Assembly (NCBI GenBank): GCA_950295325.1 | Contig: OX485803.1 | Span: 54,887,554 to 54,951,553 of the forward strand | Source of the DNA: Polytrichum commune | Lineage: Eukaryota > Streptophyta > Polytrichopsida > Polytrichales > Polytrichaceae | Reading direction: 5' to 3' | DNA length: 64,000 nucleotides | In this document: positions 31,627-41,834 of the stretch, in pieces | Layout of the letters: each line of letters opens with the position of its first letter | How positions within the stretch are numbered: the first letter of the stretch is position 1 | Notes under the pieces: generated by a model | Seen by the model: the letters and a program-made list of their open reading frames with translations, nothing else | What the model was told of the DNA's origin: nothing | Database searches by the model: none | Made by a program: the position numbers and the translations under genes

Positions 31627-33381
31627 ATCCACATTTGGCAGGTCTTTTATCATAAGATTTGGGTTTACCAACCCAGTAATTTGTTGCATCCCGGTAAGTG
31701 CCATGGTTAGTGTTCTTTGTATGTCCAACATTTGCTTATTCAATTTTTCGTTGATGTCATCAACATAGTTGTGGGCCTCTTTGACTATGTCATCCTTCAA
31801 GACCTTCATCTCTTCGTGTAGTTCAAGCTTGAGTTTCTTGTTACCTTCTTCAATGGCCTCCTTCATGATGGTAAAAACTTCGCTTTTGGTGGCATTCTTC
31901 TCACCTTGGTTTTGGTTTTGGATTGCTTCAATGGTGTTCACCAAGCAAGTGTTAGTATCTTCAAATCCAAACTTGATCAACAAATCTTTGGAAGGTTTGT
32001 CAATACCATCAAGACTTCTACGGTGTGGAGTGATTTCCACATGATAAACACCAATTTTTTCCTCTTTTCCTACAAACTTTTTGTATACAAAGGGGTTGAG
32101 GCATTCAACATTTGCACTACCATTGTGTCTAATTCCATCTTGCTTATGGAACCAAATGGAGACAACATTCTTGGTTCCAATTATCTTGCAAATTTCAAGA
32201 GATGTGTCATCTATGCTCATCAAGATGGGAAGGTTGTAGAAGGTGAGAGTTAGAGCTTCTTTCCTTTGTTTTTGCTCCAAGGTGAGAGAAGGCCCTTTCT
32301 TCACTTGTCCTTCTAAAATTTCATGGTGTGTTGCAACTTGGAGGTCTTGAATTTTCTTGGCTTGTGAGGGGGTTGGTGCAACAATGTAAGCATGGTTGTT
32401 GGAAGTGCCCTTTTGCACCTCTACAATCTCAAATTCATAACCTCTCCTAAAACTATTCTCTAAAACATCTTTGAAGAGCATGTGTGAAGAGACATCAATC
32501 AAAGTTTCACTAGTGATTTTGATTGAAATGTTGTTGTTCCTAGCTATGGAGTGGTAAGTCTTACATACCTTTCCAAGAGTGCCTTGGGTTGATTTGGGGT
32601 CCAATTGTAGAATGAATGGTCTAAGTCCTTTCAACAAGGCCACCCCATCAATTTCGGGGTGGAGAAGGTGGAGTTTGGCAATTCCCGCCCAAACTCCTTT
32701 CTCCCCACCTCTCTTAACACTCATGCACATGATAGATATGGGCTCGATAAGGTTAGTGCCAAGTGGTATTTGCATCAATTCAAGTCTTTTTCTTACTAGT
32801 TCTTTCACATGGTTATGGAGGAGAGGGATGTTGGGTAATTGAAATTCAATAGCAACATGGAAGTCCAAAGAGAGACATGTATTGGGATCGATTGGGATAT
32901 CATATGGGATTTGTATTAGGTTGAGGTGTTGTCCAAGGACACCATCCTCTCTCTTACCTAGGTAATAGATTTGGGGTATCCTTGGGAAGGATATTGCAAC
33001 CCCCTCCATTTCTTCCGCTTCCTTCCTTGGTACACCCCTAAGTACCCTATCTTTGATGGATTCACCATCGAAGAGCTCTTCCAACCCCTCTTCCATAGCC
33101 AATTTCTCCATGTTAGTGAAACCATACCAAAATTTTTGACGGAACCTTCGTTCTGGGAAGATAGAATTTACCTGTGTGGTTTGTGGGCGTCGTTGTGGGG
33201 TTTGGTGTAGAGATTTGTTTGGTGTTGTCTTCTCCCGGGTCCTCTTGGTGCCTATTTCCTTCGTAGCTTGATTCTCCTTTGCCTTCTCCGCTAAGAGCCG
33301 CATGAGGTTTTGTGTGGGTGTGTCTACCTCCATGTTGTCATCATTTCCCAAGATGGGTCGGAATGTGGAAGGCGACGCCAT
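31624..33381 (-). CDS. LINE ORF1 protein, 585 aa, intact
   Basis: The first ATG of the frame is at 33381 (MASPSTFRPIL); upstream codons are open but lack an ATG. No zinc knuckle is visible. Residues around 390-470 have an RRM-like pattern (LTLTFYNLP, then a second hydrophobic strand with NGSANVECLN). The C-terminus (about 510-570) is a strongly charged helix with heptad-like spacing (EAIEEGNKKLKLELHEEMKV), a likely coiled coil for oligomerisation. LINE ORF1 proteins bind the element RNA and form ribonucleoprotein particles. Base composition is balanced, in contrast to the G-poor ORF2 half. The frame ends at TGA 31624-31626. Confidence 0.75.
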   Translation of the reverse strand: MASPSTFRPILGNDDNMEVDTPTQNLMRLLAEKAKENQATKEIGTKRTREKTTPNKSLHQTPQRRPQTTQVNSIFPERRFRQKFWYGFTNMEKLAMEEGLEELFDGESIKDRVLRGVPRKEAEEMEGVAISFPRIPQIYYLGKREDGVLGQHLNLIQIPYDIPIDPNTCLSLDFHVAIEFQLPNIPLLHNHVKELVRKRLELMQIPLGTNLIEPISIMCMSVKRGGEKGVWAGIAKLHLLHPEIDGVALLKGLRPFILQLDPKSTQGTLGKVCKTYHSIARNNNISIKITSETLIDVSSHMLFKDVLENSFRRGYEFEIVEVQKGTSNNHAYIVAPTPSQAKKIQDLQVATHHEILEGQVKKGPSLTLEQKQRKEALTLTFYNLPILMSIDDTSLEICKIIGTKNVVSIWFHKQDGIRHNGSANVECLNPFVYKKFVGKEEKIGVYHVEITPHRRSLDGIDKPSKDLLIKFGFEDTNTCLVNTIEAIQNQNQGEKNATKSEVFTIMKEAIEEGNKKLKLELHEEMKVLKDDIVKEAHNYVDDINEKLNKQMLDIQRTLTMALTGMQQITGLVNPNLMIKDLPNVD

Positions 33382-33589
33382 GTTTTGATTGGGGTCACGC
33401 CTTGGGTGGCTTTGATTCCTCAGTCCCGTACACAACAACACCAAAAGCTCCACCAGTAGACCAGCAACAGCCAACAGTACCCAAAGCTCCGTATCTGGCA
33501 GTTACCTTCCTTGTTGGTGAGTCTTCAACATTTTTCCCTCGGCCGACGACGCCCTTGCAGTCTCCGCCTTCAATCGCCGTTTCTGTTAG

Positions 33590-34680
33590 GTTCACCCTCG
33601 GCTTCAGTAAGTTCGCCCTTAGCTGCAACAACTCCTCCTTCGGCTGCAGCAATTTCCCCTAAGGCCACAACAACTTCGTTTTTGCCTTCGGCAGCTAATT
33701 CTTTGTCTGCAGCGCTTGCTTACGTTCTGCGCCTATCGACGGGGCTTCTTTCTCTTTTTTTCCTGGTCGTCTGGTGTTGGATCGCCCACCTGTGGCAGCA
33801 ACACCTTCTCCTTCGGCTGCAGCAATTTCTCTCCCGGTTGCGGTGACTTCTCTCAGCTCCTGTCTTCCGCTCTTGGACGTCTGGTGTTGGGTCATCCACC
33901 TGCGGTTGCAACAGCTTGTTCTACGGCTGCGGCACTTCTCTCGGCTGTAGTTTCTTCTCTTTCGGATCCAGTAACTGATTTGTTTTGTCGGTGATGCTTG
34001 CACCTAAGTCGCAGCTCCTTGCTTGGTTGACTGGGTTTGAATTACCCAAGCTGCTACAACAGCTTTTACTCACAGTGGTAGCGAATGTCTACCAACTTAT
34101 GTTTCGGCGCTTCTATTACAGTTTATATTGCTTGATTGTCAACCAACTACTGCCTATATTCTAGATCTGATATGTGGTTGCAAAAACTTCTTCTACGGCT
34201 GCAACATTTTTCTCGGTTGTAGCAGCTTCGTTTTCGGTTCTAGTGACTACTTCGTATTGTTGGTGGTGCTTGCACCTAAGTTGATCTACACTTCGCTATT
34301 GGGTCGGTGGCTGTTTTCTTCGAGTTCTCTTTTCTGCCAACTACAACCTATATTCTGGATCTAATATGTGGCTGTAGCAATTTCTTCTACGGTTGCAGCA
34401 CTTCTCTCGGCTGCAACAACTTCGCTGTCGAGTCCAGTAGCTGATTTGTTTTGTCGGTGATGCTTGTACCTAGGTCACAACGCCTTGCTTTGGTCGGCTG
34501 GGTTTGAATCACCCAAGCTGCTACAACAGCTTCCACTCAGCAGTAGCGGATTCCACCAGTTTGCATTCCGGCGCCTCTATCCCGATCTACACTTTCGCTG
34601 TTGGGTCGGTGGCTGCTTTCTACGTCGTTCTCTTTTCGGCCAACTACTGTTTGTATTCTGGATCTGAGCTGTGGGGGGGC
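33590..34680. repeat. Imperfect tandem monomers, probable LINE 5' UTR
   Basis: Units of roughly 190-290 bp recur, each with a phrase like CTGCAGCACTTCTCTCGGCTG followed by CTGATTTGTTTTGTCGG and TGATGCTTG(C/T)ACCTA. Anchor points are near 33901, 34174 and 34368, and partial units occur from about 33590. Tandem promoter monomers upstream of ORF1 are known in several LINE families, which is the likely role here. Confidence 0.65.
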
Positions 34681-34689
34681 ACGATTTCC

Positions 34690-35222
34690 TAACTCTATGT
34701 ATTGGGTCTCTCTTCTTTCTCTGACTCTCTGCTTTGGGTCTCAATCTTTGTAGATCTAGGCTAGGGCTTGAGGTTTTCTATATCAATGATAAAAACTACG
34801 GAGATATGTGTACTTCGGTGGGGTACTTCGGTGCACAAGTTTCGGTGTGGCTCCTCAACGGCTCCTGGGGCAAGACTTCGAATCCTAGTTCCGCCTCTGG
34901 CAGCTCCTTCAGCAACTATAGCATCTGTCGCCTCTATGTGAATATGTGTTTGATAAGTGGGTGTGTGGGGAGACTTCGCTGATTTTTTGTTGAGGGGTGA
35001 GACCGGGCTCGGAGCAGTTGTCCCTTTAGTTCCTGAAGAGGTGGGTGGCTAGGGAAATGTTGAGGAGCAGCACGCCGTGCCGCTTCGACTTTCCCATTCC
35101 CTAGCCTCCAGCAGCCTTCCGGGTTCCTGAGGGTTCACCTCTCCGAGGCCCTGCTCACCCTCTCACTACACACAAGCATCTCTACCAGCGTCCCTCATCT
35201 TCCTAGACATTCCACCGTATAA
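34690..35222. other. Junction between LINE 5' UTR and Harbinger element, no gene
   Basis: Pyrimidine-rich, unique-looking sequence with no recognisable frame. The true 5' end of the LINE lies somewhere here or just before. TAA at 35220-35222 is the left target duplication of the next element. Confidence 0.4.
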
Positions 35223-35756
35223 GGGCCGGTTTACACTATGGTGGAGAAGGCCTCCGGTCGGTCAAGAATGCTTGGCCAAGACATGGTTATATGAGGCAAA
35301 TGGTGGATGTGCTGGAGAAGAATTAAAGGCAAAAACATATTTCTTAAGGAGTCTTGACCGGTTGAAGTCTAAACACCTAGAGGAGAAGTTTAGCGGAGAA
35401 GTCCACCGGAGAAGTCCACCAGTGAAGAGAAGTTCACCTAATGGTGAAGATTTTTTGTGATAAAAAACCATAATTCTCTACATTCACATTGTATCAAAAG
35501 ATTTCAACAAGAATTGTGTTCATAAGAATTGTGTAATATAATGTTCAATTTTATTCAAAAGATAATGAAAATTGCCAAATTGCCAATTGTCAAGTTTGGC
35601 CCATGTAGGAAATAAATGTCTCCTTAGGTGTTTAAGAATGAAGAGGGGAAAACCCATACACATTGGACAAAACACTACTCTTTGGAATTATTTAAGACAT
35701 GCTCTCCTCTTAATCATCCTCATCAATTTCTCTCTTCTTATCTTTGATCTTCAATC

Positions 35757-36110
35757 ATGGATAATCGAAGAAGAGAGATTTTGTGCTCTCTTATGATCTT
35801 TATGGTTTTGAAGTATTTTATCGTTTCAACTATGGCGATACAAAAAACCATCATGTATCACCATAATGCTTCAATTATGATGATGGCATATTTTTTGTTT
35901 GGAAGCAAGGAGAGGGTGGTGTGGAAATTTGACCGGCCAAATGGATATGTGTCACAATTTCTTCTTGGATCATATAATGCAAAAATGTTCAAAGATTGTG
36001 TACGGGTGAGTAAGCCTACTTTTATTTATTTATGTCATTTGCTTGGACCCATGTTGAGCAAGAAAGATACAAAATTAAGAGAGAGAGAGAGAAGCTTGCC
36101 AACACCTTAG
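35757..36110 (+). pseudogene. Harbinger transposase N-terminal fragment
   Basis: 117 codons. The end contains FKDCVRVSKPTFIYLCHLLG followed by MLSKKDT, the signature of the region preceding the DDE nuclease in Harbinger transposases. The catalytic domain is missing, and the frame ends in a short low-complexity run (RERERSLPTP). Consistent with an internal deletion of a once longer element. Confidence 0.75.
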
Positions 36111-36177
36111 GTTTTGAAAAAAACCAGATCTGAAATCTACGGTCCAGATCTGTTTTTGAAAATTAATTTTTTATTGA

Positions 36178-36252
36178 GTTGGGCTTCTCCGGAGGAAGAG
36201 TTTCTTGTCAGGCCTCTTGAGGCCGGACAAGAAACTCCTCCTCCGGAAAAGC
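36178..36252. repeat. Hairpin inside the Harbinger element
   Basis: Imperfect inverted repeat: GGGCTTCTCCGGAGGAAGAG then TTTCTTGTC pairs with GACAAGAAACTCCTCCTCCGG then AAAAGCCC. The centre is GGCCTCTTGAGGCC. Confidence 0.85.
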
Positions 36253-36774
36253 CCAACTCCAAAAAGTGCCGCCATGTAGGCGGCCATGTCATTTTATCAT
36301 CCATGAGAAAAGTTCACCACCATTGTTTTCTTCACCTAGTGTAAACACCCACCAGTCAAGAGTTTCATTTTCGACCAATCACAATTGAGAAACGCCCTTT
36401 TTTTCATGACCGGTGGACTTCTCCACCGTAGTGTAAACCGGCCCTAACTTGTCTGCCCAGACAAAGGCAAATCTCAACTAGGCTAGGGCTCTACGAGACA
36501 GAGGAGACGCACCGACGAGGGTCCGCCGGGTATACCTCCGACGATACCCGGGTTGGAGGTGATGGGTGACCCGCGCAAAGAAAGGGCGGGGTACGGTCGA
36601 CCCGGTCGGTCCGGTTCACTGCCCTAGGGCATTCAGGAGGAAGGAGACTCACGAAGAGGAGTCCCCCACTAACGAAGGTCCGCCATAGCCAGGGCTGGGA
36701 GAAAGCTCTGGGGTTTCTTGCGGGATCTACCGGATCGCTGTCTGTTGCTGCTCTGGTCGCAATCGACCAGCACC

Positions 36775-39700
36775 ATGAGGGGAGGCGCGTTGAAGAAGGA
36801 ACGGCTGGCTCGCCTGGTAGCGCAGCAAGGGCAACGGCTGATCCGCACGAGTGCCGCGAAGCACGCAGTCCCGGCAGTGCAAAACCCTCAGAGCTCAAGC
36901 TCAGGCGGAGTGCTCTCATGGCTACTCGGGGAGAAGCCAACAACACCCGTGCCAGCACTCTATGAGCCTCTACAGGGAGTGCACTTGCCAGCTCCGCTAC
37001 CAGATGATGTGAAACCCGCCAAGACTAGGGTTACAACGTTGGCGAACGGGTTGAAGATCGCATCGGAGGACACCACCGGGCCGACTTCCACGGTGGGGAT
37101 CTTCATCGACTCCGGGTCGAAGAATGAGACGCCGCAGTGCACGGGCGCATCGCATTTGCTGGAGCGGATGGCATTCAAGAGCACATCCAACCGGTCTCAC
37201 TTCCGCCTCGTGCGTGAGGTGGAGGCCATCGGTGGGAACATCATGGCGAATGCATCAAGGGAACAGATGTGCTACACTGGGGATACCATCAAAACCTACA
37301 TGCCTGAGATGGTTGAGCTGCTTGTTGATACTGTGCGGAACCCCCTGTTTAATGAATGGGAGGTCCATGAGCAGCTGTCTAAAGTGAAGGCCGAGACTGT
37401 GGAGATGGCGAATAATCCACAGTGCGTCATTCTCGAGGCTTTGCACTCTGCGGGGTATGTTGGAGCTTTAGGTCAACCTCTACTGGCGCCGGAGTCTTCT
37501 CTTGGGCGCTTGAATGGAGGTGTTCTTCATAACTTTGTGAAGGACAATTACACTGCCCCTCGAATTGTGTTGGCAGGTAAGGTTATTTTCTTACTTAATT
37601 GGCTCAATTATTTCCATCTTTGATTTTCTCGCCATTGCATTCGAAATGTAGCCGGTAGAATCATGTCTCCTGATCAGTCACCGGGACAAGCAAAGCAAAG
37701 CGGCAGCTGTGGAAATTCTCTTCTATGCTTCTTTTTACACATGATAATTGACGTCAATTCCAAGCAAATTCAGTGGACAATGCCAGTGTGATTGCACTGG
37801 TATTGCAATCAACATTGCAATTCCAGAGTGCCCTGAGATTACATTCAATGCGTAGATTTTTAAAAGCTCTGGAACAATTGTGGCCATCATGGTTGGGCAC
37901 CAGTTTGTAATTGGAGGAATGTAGAGCACATGCGTAAACTAGTGCGATATCCCGCCTTGCTTTGTTCACAACTAACATTCTAGGGTTTAGATCAAACTGT
38001 GGAGGGTTTATAGCTAGATTCTGGTGAGGGGGCTATACTTATTCTTGTTGCACTTGGGATTGTGGAGTAATGACAGAATTAATGAGTAATATTTTTCTAA
38101 TCTTTCATGTGTTTATAGAGACTTGGCACTCAGTTCCTCTGTTAGTAGATCCGAAATTGGTACGTCAGGACAAAAAAAATTCAATAGGATCTAAAATTCT
38201 GAATCCTCAAACATGCAGGGCAGGGTATAGTATTGTTTGAGGACAAGCAACAAGCGTGTGGATTCGTATTGCCAATTGCGAAATTGTGTATTTTGAAGCT
38301 AAGATATTACAGTGAAGAGAATTCTGAATATTAGAAACTGAAAAGTGTCATAACAAAGCTCCTATGTGAAGGTGCCTAATTTTTAGGTCTGGGACGGTCC
38401 ATTGTTTACCATGCAGTCACATCAATTAGTAGTTTTTCAAGTGAGAAGTTTTGGTAATGGAAATGGACACTGGAAATAAATGTTCCACAATACTTCGGCC
38501 TCATTTTTGTCGGCCTTCACAGCCAGCGTCCATATGAACTTCATACCTATTACATGATCCTCAAGTCACTGACCGATGCCTCTTGTCCTTGCAGCCTCTG
38601 GTGTTGACCACGATGATCTGCTTTCTGTAGCAGAGCCTCTGTTGGCTGACCTTCCTTCAATGGAGCCATCTGTTCCTCTGACTACAGAGTATGTGGGTGG
38701 GGACTGGAGGCAATCTGCAGATTCTCCTAAGACACATGTTGCACTTGCGTTTGAGGTCCCCGGGGGTTGGAGAAATGAGAAGGATTCTTATGCTGTGACT
38801 GTTCTCCAAACCCTTCTAGGAGGGGGAGGCTCATTTTCAGCTGGTGGTCCTGGGAAAGGAATGTACTCGCGGTTGTACACACGGGTATTGCAGACACACA
38901 CTCTCACTTCTTTTTATTCCCATGCTCACAGATAAGGATGGTACTGGTGATTTACCTGTCTCGGATATGGTTGGGTTTGGAAGCTAAGATGTTCTTTCAA
39001 GCAAGGTCCATGAAAATAAGGGAGAATACTGGAAAAGTTTCAATGGTAATTGGAGAACCTGGTGGTTTTATGCGCATATAGTTAATCATGTAGACAGCTT
39101 TATGTCCATTCCCATAATCAGGAGTTTAATAGTCCTACCTAGTTCTTAAGTTTGCAAGAGTCTGACATCGTTTGCAATATGTATAGTGCATGGGTCCACT
39201 AGTTCCAATATTTTCTGGTATTATATCCCGATATAGTTTGGGCTGTAAAGAAGGTCAGTCAAATCCTTGGCTTATGCCCTACAGAGAGTCTCCTTGTGGA
39301 AGTCCATCCCAGGAATCTTATGTCATTTGCTGCATTACATTTCATTTGAGCTTTGTCATTGTGAACTATATGTAAATGAGCTCTTAGAACATCCTGTGTT
39401 TATTTGTGTTTAATGCAAGAGGTATATTTGGGGTAAAGTTGAGTCATGTCTCCACCTCGTTCCCATGTTAGTATTTTCTGGCTTGTCTTGAAATGTTGAT
39501 TAGGACCATATCTTCATCTACAAATTTATAGGGAGTATTACACTAGAGATTAATCACTTGATCATTTTTATTTTTACAGGTACTCAACAAGTATGAGCAG
39601 GTGCAGTCTTTCACAGCATTCAACAGTATCTACAATGATACTGGCCTCTTTGGCATTCATGCAATTTCTTCAGGCGACTTTGTTCCCTATCTGGTAGATA

Positions 39701-40020
39701 TTGCCACCAAGGAGTTTATTGCAGTTGCTACCCCAGGCCAAGTGACAGAAGCTGAGCTTCAACGTGCAAAGAACACCACTATCTCTGCAGTGTTGATGAA
39801 TTTGGAGTCACGAGTTGTGGTCACTGAGGATATTGGCCGCCAAATTTTGACCTATGGTCACCGAAAGGACGTGCAAGAGTTTCTTCAGGGTGTTGAGGCC
39901 TTGACCCTGGCTGACATTGCTGATGTGTCCAGGAAGATCATTTCCACTCCCCTCACAATGGCTTCATGGGGGGATGTTGTGCAAGTGCCCCGATTCGACC
40001 AGGTTGCTGCACGTTTTTAG
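36775..40020 (+). CDS. MPPA: Mitochondrial processing peptidase, alpha subunit
   Basis: Exons 36775-37576, 38595-38884 and 39580-40020 join in phase to 510 residues, close to the family length. MPP removes presequences from imported mitochondrial proteins. The alpha subunit recognises substrate, and in plants it is also a core protein of the bc1 complex. The N-terminus (MRGGALKKERLARLVAQQGQ) is a basic mitochondrial presequence. The inverzincin site is degenerate (HLLER, from His 127), as expected for the non-catalytic subunit. The glycine-rich loop typical of alpha (LGGGGSFSAGGPGKGMYSR) lies at 342-360. Splice sites are GT-AG; the second donor is weak (CGG then gtattg). The ATG at 36775 was chosen because the in-frame extension upstream starts with TTG. 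The frame appears intact. Confidence 0.95.
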
Positions 40021-41834
40021 GCTTAAAATTTGTAGGATCAAAGAGGAATAAGTTGTCATACAGGCCCCATGGTGTTGCTGTTGGGGATTTGAACTTTGAG
40101 TAGCTAATGAAATCCTGAGTTGCCCCTTTGGGTTGTCACTCTTAAAGCCCTTTGCAAGTTCCTCTTTGTCAGACACAGTGTTTGGTGTGGAGTACTTGGG
40201 TTCAAGGGTTATTATGAAATTTCATGTCAGCTCTATAGGATTCTCCTCTCCACACTACTTTGTTGCACAAAATTTGTGTGCGAAGGTCCTTCAAAAGGTT
40301 AATATAGAACTGTTTCTTCCATTTTATCTGAGCACCAACTAGGTTGTGCCTGAGGAATCTTTGTAGGAACAAAGCTATAATGATTCTGTAAGATTTATTT
40401 CTTGAATTGAAGGCATTAAGAACGAAGGATACAATTTGATCTCCCATTTGTCCTGACTCCTGGACCCTTCATTGGCTATATCAGTCTTTTTCTGGTGTCA
40501 AAATTGTCAGAATCTCCTATTTATTGTGCCCACTGTCGAGGCTGTTAAATTGAGAGCTCTTCAATGGAAGCTTCTGTGCTTTTTGCCAGCATGAAGTATA
40601 GTGATGTTGATTTATAGGAAAGTAGCTGTTGTAGATTTCTTAGCTTTAGGTTGACAAATGCAACACCCATGCCTCAATAATCATTAACCAAGCATTTTGA
40701 TTGTATTCCAGAAGACTGCTAGTAGATGAAACACCACCCCACCACAGATGTTTCACCCCACCACAGAAAGACCAGACTTATGTTAGTTTCGAGTTAGTGA
40801 TGTTGACAACACTTCAATCACAAAAGCACTTCACCCAAAAGCAATACCTATGCATGCCTCCTAAATTCTTATCTTGTAACCGGACCACACCTTAACCCCC
40901 AAATGTCTGGCCCTATTATCATTGAGCTTAATGAGAAAGCCAGGGATGCTTAGTTGTAAGAGCTTGCCCAAGACTTTCAGCGACCTGATTTGGGTTGCAT
41001 GAGAAGTTAGAGGTTAAACCATCCAAATGTTTCGGCACAAAGTGGAGGCAAATTTAGGGGTGGAGTATTTATATGTATGCAAATGTTACAAGGGTTCAAG
41101 TATTTTTTATTGGGTGGAATGTTGATTTTATGCAGGGGTGATTTGCGCAAAAGATGGGGGTGATTTTGGGAGAAGGTAGGTTGGTTGTGTGCATAAAACA
41201 TGGTCGATTCTGGATGAGTGTCGGGATGATATGAAAGTTGTTTGCAGTGGCAAAAGTGAGTCTAGGGAAGGGTTTAAGAAACTAGGGCCAAGTAACCTAA
41301 ACATTTACAATATATTCATATAATGCAATTTATTTAATTTTTGTTTCTACCATGTCTAATGTAAGTCAATTTAATAAGTCCTAAGAAAGGCTAAATTGCA
41401 TAAAGTGTTGGTTTAAACACTGTCAGTACATTTCAATAGATCAATCCTTGTTTGGACGTGGAAAATTTCAAATGTCTCGTGAAGGTGGAGGCACAGCCAA
41501 CTGGTAAGCCTTTACATGGAACTTGTGGGCAATCTGCATCCCAACAATCTCCCTTTAAATCTACGCGTTTCTGCATGATTGGTCGAGAATAGACAAATTT
41601 CCCCAACAGCAAGTAAGAATTTTATGCCTTCTACATATGTAGATTGAGCTGTGAGCATTCCAGGATATAGCAATCATTGCAAAGGTGCAGACATCAAGTA
41701 TCCATGAATCTGTTGAGCAATTTCCCCAGGTAAGGGTCTCACGACCAACAATCCAAGTACATCAGCTTCTATGTCCTCAGAAGGTTTTAAGGCGTTCGTC
41801 AAGAGATTTCCAAAATATCCTAGATTACTCTGCT
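40021..41834. other. Convergent intergenic region
   Basis: Contains the 3' UTRs of MPP alpha (from the left) and of the jacalin-like gene (from the right). I see no further gene. Confidence 0.5.

Larger units (their letters stand above)
21102..34690 (-). mobile_element. Long LINE with 2A motif and two endonuclease-type domains, decayed copy
   Basis: A non-LTR retrotransposon read right to left. The order is tandem 5' UTR monomers (about 33590-34680), ORF1 (31624-33381), a low-complexity frame (30422-31626 and 27940-30408) carrying a 2A motif, APE-type endonuclease, reverse transcriptase, an unrecognised domain, RNase H, a CCHC-like finger, a restriction-like endonuclease candidate, and a 3' UTR ending in a stem-loop and short tandem tail at 21102-21140. 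The ORF2 half is broken by several frameshifts and stops, while ORF1 is intact. APE plus a C-terminal restriction-like domain recalls the Dualen/RandI group known from green algae. The 5' limit is uncertain, and the end at 34690 is my estimate. Confidence 0.85.
35223..36444 (+). mobile_element. PIF/Harbinger element, internally deleted
   Basis: 1222 bp bounded by inverted repeats of about 35 bp starting GGGCCGGTTTACACTA (left 35223, right end 36444) and flanked by TAA on both sides (35220-35222 and 36445-36447). TAA is the 3-bp target duplication typical of PIF/Harbinger. It carries only a fragment of the transposase and is therefore non-autonomous. Its right end lies about 330 bp upstream of the MPP alpha start codon. 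Confidence 0.9.

Noticed and set aside
36491-36958. 155-codon minus-strand frame
   Set aside because: Antisense shadow of MPP alpha exon 1 and its 5' region; GC-rich coding sequence often opens the opposite strand.
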